Positions 15,828 to 20,655 of a DNA stretch of 20,655 nucleotides are shown in pieces. Source of the stretch: an uncultured Eubacteriales bacterium. Its GTDB lineage: Bacteria; Bacillota; Clostridia; Lachnospirales; Lachnospiraceae. The translations under genes were made by a program, and so were the position numbers. The notes under the pieces were generated by a model. The model made no database searches. It worked only from the letters and a program-made list of their open reading frames with translations, and was not told the DNA's origin. Within the stretch, counting starts at the first letter, position 1, and every line of letters starts with the position of its first letter. The stretch is taken from the NCBI GenBank assembly GCA_900321145.1, contig ONVB01000038.1, positions 1 to 20,655 of the forward strand. The letters are read 5' to 3'.

Positions 15828-17258
15828 CTACTCAAGCACCACCGCACCTATCACATTTATGTCGTACTCGCGCGCGCAGTTAAGCTCTCTCTCTATCTCA
15901 CCTATAAGGCTCTTTCGAAGCTGTTCGAGGATAACTACTCCGTCTGCCTTCGCACAGGTTTTAAGCGCTGCCTTGTCGTAAGCTATGTCATCCACAACCT
16001 CGGCGGATATGCCTTCGGCTTTGAGACCGCTTACTAAACTATTCGTAACCTTCTCGTCGATTTTGTCGTACAGCGAGCCGGTTATCGCCACATTTTTCAC
16101 TTCGTTCTTCTCCGCATAAAGGCTTATGGCCGATACAGCCGAAGCTATCTGCTTCTCGAAGTCAAGCTTTCTCCTGTTGCTGCTTATCGGTCTTGCAAAC
16201 AGTCTGTCGACAAAGCCTAAGAGCTTCCTCTTCCTCGGTGCCTCAACCACCTCAAATACCCTGAGCTTTGCGCACTCGCTTATGTCCTCCGCCATGTGAA
16301 GCTTCATGCTAATGATATAAAGACATGCGAAAATAAATGCTCCGACAAATGCCCCGGCCGCAAAACCGATCACCATAAGCTTCTTCTTGAAGTAAACCTT
16401 GGTGTCCGAGCTCTTTATCACGAGCTTCTCGCCGAGCTTTATCTCACCATCGGCCACATATCTCGCATAAGTCATATAATCCGTGGAAATATTCTTCTTT
16501 ATGTTCGTAAGCCAGTTCTCCACGTTGTAAAGCTGGTTTGATACATTATACTTATCGGAGAGCACCGCCTGTGCCTTGCTCCTTATCTCGCCGCTGCTCA
16601 CAAGGATCAATTTGTGCGGACGTACAAACTGGAGTCGTTCCGAACGCTTCTCTACGGCATTTCGTATACGGCCTATTACCTCCGGTGCATTTGCGCTCTC
16701 ACCACAGGCCAGCTGGATCGAGAATACATGCCCCTTAGTGGTTGTGACCACGAACTGCCTGAAAAGCATCTCCGACATACCGCTCTCGCTTATTTCAAGT
16801 ATATCCCTTAAAAATGTATCGTCATTCGCCAGGCTTATATAAACCTGTGTAAGGTCATCCGCTGTCTCCGTTATGGCCCTGGCGATATCACCGTAGTAAA
16901 GCTCCGGATGTGCCTCGCTTCCCTTTAAGCTATCATCCTCCTCGATATAATACTGAACATATATATTTCTCATGTTCGTAAAGTCGAGGTTGGATTCGCT
17001 CATCTCATCATATATCGCTATCTGGCTCTTGAGCATGTCATGCTCGGAATAAAGCTGCGCGGCCGTTGCCACATCCACCATGGAGGTCTCATCCACGGTA
17101 ATGGTCTTTGCCCCGGTCTTTGCCGCCTTCTTGTCGCTCATATACTTGTAGGTCGGCATCACCGCGGCCACGATCAGGCCGAACAAAATGATCCATCTCC
17201 ACTTGAGCAGAACCGTAAAAAACAGATTCTTTAAGTTCATCTCACGGTCATCAAACAT
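15828..17258 (-). CDS. Wzz-type chain-length protein with kinase-like C-terminus
   Basis: The 476-residue protein has two membrane helices (about 18-37 and 298-319) that bracket a large extracytoplasmic part (about 40-297), the Wzz/polysaccharide co-polymerase topology that sets polysaccharide chain length. The last about 110 residues (from SAVSAISLYAEKNEVKNVAI) resemble the BY-kinase (CpsD-like) fold joined to such proteins in some bacteria: a strand ending VAITGS, a middle VVDDIAYDKAAL, and ADGVVILE...INVIGAVVLE. The P-loop position reads TGSLYDKIDEKV, without GK[ST], and no C-terminal tyrosine cluster is present, so it is probably inactive as a kinase. GGGAGG precedes the ATG. It has its own promoter at 17367-17395. 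Confidence 0.8.
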   Translation of the reverse strand: MFDDREMNLKNLFFTVLLKWRWIILFGLIVAAVMPTYKYMSDKKAAKTGAKTITVDETSMVDVATAAQLYSEHDMLKSQIAIYDEMSESNLDFTNMRNIYVQYYIEEDDSLKGSEAHPELYYGDIARAITETADDLTQVYISLANDDTFLRDILEISESGMSEMLFRQFVVTTTKGHVFSIQLACGESANAPEVIGRIRNAVEKRSERLQFVRPHKLILVSSGEIRSKAQAVLSDKYNVSNQLYNVENWLTNIKKNISTDYMTYARYVADGEIKLGEKLVIKSSDTKVYFKKKLMVIGFAAGAFVGAFIFACLYIISMKLHMAEDISECAKLRVFEVVEAPRKRKLLGFVDRLFARPISSNRRKLDFEKQIASAVSAISLYAEKNEVKNVAITGSLYDKIDEKVTNSLVSGLKAEGISAEVVDDIAYDKAALKTCAKADGVVILEQLRKSLIGEIERELNCAREYDINVIGAVVLE

Positions 17259-17272
17259 ATATAACCTCCCTT

Positions 17273-17355
17273 ATGATCCTTCCTGTATTCTAATTCAACC
17301 ACACAACTCATACCCCGCCGTGTCAATGGTTTTTGCTTTAGCCCGAAGAATCCTT
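17273..17355. repeat. 38-base palindromic repeat, split copy C, in the wzz leader
   Basis: The left part (17273-17287, GATCCTTCCTGTA) and the right part (17335-17355, GCTT..AGCCCGAAGAATC) match the two halves of copies A and B, but 47 bases lie between them. The orientation is the same as in A and B. Transcribed, GATTCTTC can still pair with GAAGGATC over 8 bases (one G-U), closing a large loop about 10 bases before the ribosome site. Confidence 0.6.
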
Positions 17356-17366
17356 ATCAATACACT

Positions 17367-17395
17367 ATTTTACCTCTTAAAAGACTTTTAGTCAA
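17367..17395 (-). promoter_or_regulatory. Sigma-70-type promoter of the wzz-tmk gene run
   Basis: Minus strand TTGACT (17390-17395) and TAAAAT (17367-17372) with a 17-base spacer, two bases after the stop codon of the rRNA methyltransferase gene. Transcription near 17360 would give a roughly 100-base leader that contains repeat copy C. Confidence 0.75.
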
Positions 17396-17397
17396 TT

Positions 17398-18051
17398 TCA
17401 AGCGGATACTGTCCCCGTTACCGAAAAGTACTGTCTGCTGCGCCCGCTTATAAGCCTCTTCGCCCACTGTGTCCCTATCTCCTGTACATCCTCGGCGGTA
17501 AGCTCTCTCACCACTTTTGTGCTGAAACCAAGCTCCTTTAAGGCAGCTGCATGCTCATTCTCAAAGAAGCCCGTCGAGAGCTCGGGCAGACCGCGCTTCT
17601 CTATCTCCGCACCCTCATATATGCTCTGATATGTGGTTATGATCGTGAAAGCTGCCCCCGGCTTTGCCACGGACCTTATCTGAAGCATGGATTCCGGTAT
17701 GGGCTTTACGACACTCTCAAGCAGTGAACCCCACGGAAAATAAACAGTTACGCTGTCCGCCATACCGTGAAGCTCCTCGGGAAGGGCCTCAACCGCCCCT
17801 ATCACCAAAAGAAGATTCTTAAGTCCGCCCTTCTCCGGCTTCTTTGCCGACTTCTTCACCGTGTCGAGCATATTTTCCTTCACCGGATCTATCCCGATAT
17901 ACAGTGTATCGGGATCCGACTTTGCCACGCGGTAGAGTCTCTTTCCGTCACCGGTGCCTATATCCACGGTAAGCGCCCTGTATGCGGAGGCGTACAATTT
18001 AAGCTCCTCCGCAGTCATATTTCGTTCTTTGCCTTTGTCCAATAATCTCAT
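17398..18051 (-). CDS. NpmA/KamB-family 16S rRNA (A1408-N1) methyltransferase
   Basis: The 217-residue class I methyltransferase matches, as recalled, the NpmA and KamB family, which adds a methyl group to N1 of A1408 in the 16S rRNA decoding site and so blocks many aminoglycosides. The SAM loop DIGTGDG starts at D30; D55 is in YIGIDPVKEN; the KPEKGGLKN linker is at 71-79; E88 follows. The two tryptophans known to clamp the flipped A1408 in NpmA (W107, W197) are W107 in FPWGSLL and W196 in TQWAKRL. KRGLP with R153 and the end GRSRQYFSVTG are also family features. With this ATG the numbering agrees with NpmA almost exactly; the ribosome site (GGGA) is modest. It lies 57 bases after rsmI. Activity and resistance are inferred. 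Confidence 0.88.
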   Translation of the reverse strand: MRLLDKGKERNMTAEELKLYASAYRALTVDIGTGDGKRLYRVAKSDPDTLYIGIDPVKENMLDTVKKSAKKPEKGGLKNLLLVIGAVEALPEELHGMADSVTVYFPWGSLLESVVKPIPESMLQIRSVAKPGAAFTIITTYQSIYEGAEIEKRGLPELSTGFFENEHAAALKELGFSTKVVRELTAEDVQEIGTQWAKRLISGRSRQYFSVTGTVSA

Positions 18052-18064
18052 GTACCGATCCCGT

Positions 18065-18102
18065 AAGATCCTTCCTGTTGCTTCGCAAGACCGAAGAATC
18101 TT
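18065..18102. repeat. 38-base intercistronic palindromic repeat, copy B
   Basis: Same ends as copy A (AAGATCCTTC and GAAGAATCTT), with CTTCG...CGAAG inside. It differs from A at three positions. It fills the gap between rsmI and the NpmA-like gene, six bases after the rsmI stop, in the same orientation as copy A, and has no T-run behind it on the minus strand. It could be an mRNA-processing or stabilising hairpin between the two methyltransferase genes. Confidence 0.8.
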
Positions 18103-18108
18103 TACTTT

Positions 18109-18978
18109 CTAAAACATATCTTTTAAGTGCAGGCTCGCCTCGTAAAGCTCGTTCTTGCTATAGGTATTCTCCGTGTCCGCGGCAAGCTTCTTTATAGCCT
18201 CCTTCATGGATATACCTTCGCGGATAACAGCTTCGGTAAGCATCGCCTCAGGCGAAAGCTGATTCGCCGGAGCGGCGTCCTCCTCGCTTCTCTTTATCTC
18301 CATGACTATCACATACTCGCCCTTCTCTGCGGTCTCGCGGGCCGAAAGCTCCTGCAGGACCTCCTCGACGGTACCGCGGTATACATACTCATGCAGCTTT
18401 GTAAGATCGTTGCACAGACAGACTCTGCTGCCCGGCAGCTCCTGCGCCAGATAAGTCACCGTATCTATGATACGCTTCGGCGACTCATAGAACACAATTG
18501 TCGGTATCCTAGCATCACGCCTTATCTGCACGATAAGCTTCTTCCTTGTGGCATTTTCTCTCGGGAAAAAACCATAGAAAGAAAAGCGGCTTAAGTCAAA
18601 TCCGGTCACAGTTAATGCGGCTATGGCCGCACAGCATCCGGGTATGGGAGTCACTCTGATCCCTCTGTCTATGGCGTCCTTTATGAGCTCATTTCCGGGA
18701 TCGGATATGCACGGAGTTCCCGCATCCGTGACTATCGCCACATCCTTACCGTCAACCAGGTCATTTATGAAATACCTGCTCTTTGCCGCCTCGTTGAACT
18801 TGTGGTTGGAGATAAGACGGTTTCTGTTCTCGATATTCAAGTTTGTAAGCAGTATGGCGGTGCGCCTTGTGTCCTCGGAGGCTATGAAGTCCACATTTTC
18901 CAGAACCTCCCTCGCGCGCTGCGTCATATCGCTGTAATTTCCGATAGGTACGGAAACTATATATAGTGTCCCTGACAT
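18109..18978 (-). CDS. rsmI: 16S rRNA (C1402-2'-O)-methyltransferase
   Basis: RsmI methylates the ribose of C1402 in helix 44 of 16S rRNA. From the ATG at 18978 the protein has 289 residues: N-terminal GTLYIVSVPIGNYSDMTQRA, SEDTRRT (about 34-40), DAGTPCISDPG (about 84-94), a PIPGCCAA loop (usually IPGPSA), FYGFFPR, and FYESPKRI (about 155-162), all of the tetrapyrrole-methylase-fold family. An in-frame GTG 15 codons upstream lies inside the glgP terminator stem and adds atypical residues. No clear ribosome site precedes the chosen ATG; only terminator sequence is there. In Bacillus rsmI follows trmN6; here it is about 6 kb upstream of it. Confidence 0.95.
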   Translation of the reverse strand: MSGTLYIVSVPIGNYSDMTQRAREVLENVDFIASEDTRRTAILLTNLNIENRNRLISNHKFNEAAKSRYFINDLVDGKDVAIVTDAGTPCISDPGNELIKDAIDRGIRVTPIPGCCAAIAALTVTGFDLSRFSFYGFFPRENATRKKLIVQIRRDARIPTIVFYESPKRIIDTVTYLAQELPGSRVCLCNDLTKLHEYVYRGTVEEVLQELSARETAEKGEYVIVMEIKRSEEDAAPANQLSPEAMLTEAVIREGISMKEAIKKLAADTENTYSKNELYEASLHLKDMF

Positions 18979-19021
18979 AAAAACAATAAAGGGACGGCCC
19001 TTTGATCTCAAGAACCGTCCC
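18979..19021 (-). terminator. Rho-independent terminator of glgP
   Basis: Minus strand GGGACGG pairs with CCGTCCC (arms 19015-19021 and 18991-18997, a 17-base loop with extra CTT/AAG pairing), followed by TTTATTGTTTTT. It starts 11 bases after the glgP stop, and its tail runs straight into the rsmI ATG, so it also forms the rsmI leader. Confidence 0.75.
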
Positions 19022-19032
19022 ACTTCCTTTCT

Positions 19033-20655
19033 TTACAGTGTTACCTTAACCTTCTCAAGCTTCCAGATTTCCTGAGCATACTGCTCTATGGTTCTGTCAG
19101 AGGAGAACTTGCCCGAGCAGGCGGTGTTGAGCATAGCCATCTGTGCCCAGGCCGTCTGATCCTTGTATGCCTTGTTCACTCTCTTCTGAGCCTCAGCGTA
19201 GGAATCGAAGTCCTTCAGGGTAAAGTATACATCATTTCTGACAAGTGTATCATACAGGTCGCGGAAGAGTTCCTTATCACCCTTTGAATATGTACCGTCG
19301 ATCAGCTGGTCGAGTACCCTCTTTACAGCCGGATTTGAATTATACACATCCATCGGAAGATATCCGCCCTCACGCTCATAGCGCATAACCTCGTCAGCCG
19401 AAAGACCGAAGATAAATGCGTTGTCGTTGCCTACTTCCTCTACGATCTCCACATTTGCACCGTCCATGGTACCGAGTGTCGGAGCGCCGTTCAGCATGAA
19501 CTTCATGTTACCTGTACCCGACGCCTCTCTTGAAGCGGTTGAGATCTGCTCCGATACATCTGCCGCAGCGAAGATGATCTCCGCATTTGATACACGATAG
19601 TTCTCTATAAATACAACCTTGATCTTGCCGTTGATGGACTTGTCGTTGTTAATAACATCGGCAACCGAGTTGATGAGCTTGATGGTAAGCTTTGCGGTCT
19701 TGTAGCCGGCTGCTGCCTTCGCACCGAAGATAAATGTGGTCGGTGTGAAGTCCATATCCGGATTAGCCTTAAGCTCATTGTAAAGGTGCATGATGTGAAG
19801 TATGTTCAGCTGCTGCCTCTTATACTCATGAAGTCTCTTAACCTGTACATCGAAGATAGAATCCGGATCTATATCTATGCCGTTGTGCTCCTTGATATAC
19901 TCGGCAAGACGGATCTTGTTCTTCTTCTTGATGTCCATGAACTCCTTCTGTGACTTCTTGTCCGTTACGAACTTCTTGAGCTTTGCTATCTGTGAGAGAT
20001 CAGTGATCCAGCCGTCACCGATCTTCTTGGTAACCCATGCGGCAAGAAGCGGATTGCCGTGCAGAAGGAATCTTCTCTGTGTGATACCGTTGGTCTTGTT
20101 GTTGAACTGATCCGGACGCATCTCATAGAAGTCCTTGAGCTCTCTCTTCTTAAGGATCTCGGTGTGAAGTCTTGCAACACCGTTTACCGAGAAGCTTCCC
20201 GCGATGGCAAGGTGAGCCATCTTAACCTGTCCGTCGTAGAGGATAGCCATGCTTCTTACCTTATCCTGGTTGCCCGGATACATATCCTCTATCTGAAGTA
20301 CAAAGCGGCGGTTGATCTCGTCGATTATCTGATAAATACGGGGAAGAAGTCTCTGGAAGAGGTCGATGGGCCACTTCTCAAGAGCCTCAGCCATGATCGT
20401 ATGGTTTGTGTAAGCGCAGGTATGACAGGTGATATTCCATGCATCATCCCACTCGAGGTGCTCCTCATCTACGAGGATTCTCATAAGCTCCGCAACCGTA
20501 ACAGTCGGGTGTGTATCATTTAACTGGAAGGTTACCTTGTTCGGGAGATCGTGGATATCCTCGTTGTTCTCCTTGAATTTAAGTATAGCTCTCTGTACCG
20601 AAGCAGACACGAAGAAGTACTGCTGCTTAAGTCTTAATTCCTTGCCTGAGTAGTG
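19033..20655 (-). CDS. glgP: Glycogen/maltodextrin phosphorylase (5' end outside window)
   Basis: This enzyme releases glucose-1-phosphate from glycogen or maltodextrin. About 540 codons are visible, starting in the sequence YSGKELRLKQQYFFVSASVQ, which belongs to the body of the enzyme; family members have about 800 residues, so roughly the first third is beyond the right edge. Landmarks are NDTHPTVTVAELMRIL, NKTNGITQRRFL, VKRLHEYKRQQLN, FGAKAAAGYKTAK, and EASGTGNMKFMLNGAPTLGT, whose lysine is the pyridoxal-phosphate attachment residue (PROSITE phosphorylase pattern). No internal damage was seen. It ends with a terminator that overlaps the rsmI leader. Confidence 0.97.
   Translation of the reverse strand, partial: HYSGKELRLKQQYFFVSASVQRAILKFKENNEDIHDLPNKVTFQLNDTHPTVTVAELMRILVDEEHLEWDDAWNITCHTCAYTNHTIMAEALEKWPIDLFQRLLPRIYQIIDEINRRFVLQIEDMYPGNQDKVRSMAILYDGQVKMAHLAIAGSFSVNGVARLHTEILKKRELKDFYEMRPDQFNNKTNGITQRRFLLHGNPLLAAWVTKKIGDGWITDLSQIAKLKKFVTDKKSQKEFMDIKKKNKIRLAEYIKEHNGIDIDPDSIFDVQVKRLHEYKRQQLNILHIMHLYNELKANPDMDFTPTTFIFGAKAAAGYKTAKLTIKLINSVADVINNDKSINGKIKVVFIENYRVSNAEIIFAAADVSEQISTASREASGTGNMKFMLNGAPTLGTMDGANVEIVEEVGNDNAFIFGLSADEVMRYEREGGYLPMDVYNSNPAVKRVLDQLIDGTYSKGDKELFRDLYDTLVRNDVYFTLKDFDSYAEAQKRVNKAYKDQTAWAQMAMLNTACSGKFSSDRTIEQYAQEIWKLEKVKVTL

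Noticed and set aside
17273..17355. A miniature mobile element in the wzz leader
   Set aside because: The 47 bases between the repeat halves have no terminal inverted repeats or target-site duplication that I can see, so a mobile insertion is not supported.
17398..18051. The methyltransferase as TrmB (tRNA m7G46) or a generic SAM enzyme
   Set aside because: The paired tryptophans in FPWGSLL and WAKRL, the KRGLP segment and the near-identical residue numbering fit NpmA/KamB and not TrmB.
1..20655. CRISPR arrays, tRNA or rRNA genes, prophage or transposase genes
   Set aside because: No regularly spaced repeats, no cloverleaf or rRNA-like stretches, and no mobile-element proteins were found on either strand.

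Overview
The window looks like chromosomal DNA from a Gram-positive anaerobe of the Clostridia, most probably a Lachnospiraceae-type bacterium. This is inferred from the gene families (YaaR, RicT/PSP1, YlmH, an AtpZ/AtpI pair, a DUF815 ATPase), the strong GGAGG ribosome sites, frequent ATA isoleucine codons and the sodium-type ATP synthase c subunit. No rRNA, tRNA, CRISPR array or insertion sequence was seen. All recognised genes except one are on the minus strand, so transcription mostly runs from high to low coordinates.

Positions 1-6870 hold an F-type ATP synthase operon: a good promoter at 6842-6870, then atpZ-like, atpI-like, atpB (a), atpE (c), atpF (b), atpH (delta), atpA (alpha), atpG (gamma) and atpD (beta). 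atpC is expected just outside the left edge. The c subunit carries the full ligand set known from Na+-coupled rings.

Positions 6870-9506 hold the housekeeping sigma factor rpoD with its own terminator and a 338-base upstream stretch, a ylmH-like S4 RNA-binding gene, and a 35-codon membrane micro-ORF separated from ylmH by a terminator-like hairpin. Positions 9556-10253 hold the only plus-strand gene, an unrecognised membrane-anchored helical protein with its own terminator.

Positions 10255-17400 hold a conserved genome-maintenance cluster: wzz-like, tmk, yaaR, holB, ricT, trmN6-like, DUF815 ATPase. It resembles the Bacillus tmk-yaaQ-yaaR-holB-ricT-yabA-trmN6-rsmI neighbourhood but lacks yaaQ and yabA, is headed by a polysaccharide chain-length protein with its own promoter, and has rsmI at the other end.

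Positions 17398-20655 hold the most striking gene: a homologue of the NpmA/KamB 16S rRNA m1A1408 methyltransferases that cause aminoglycoside resistance. It keeps both key tryptophans and lies directly downstream of rsmI, whose product methylates C1402 in the same rRNA helix. Upstream is the 3' two-thirds of a glycogen phosphorylase gene, cut by the window edge.

A 38-base palindromic repeat occurs in two intercistronic gaps (11698-11735 and 18065-18102), and a third, split copy lies in the wzz leader (17273-17355).
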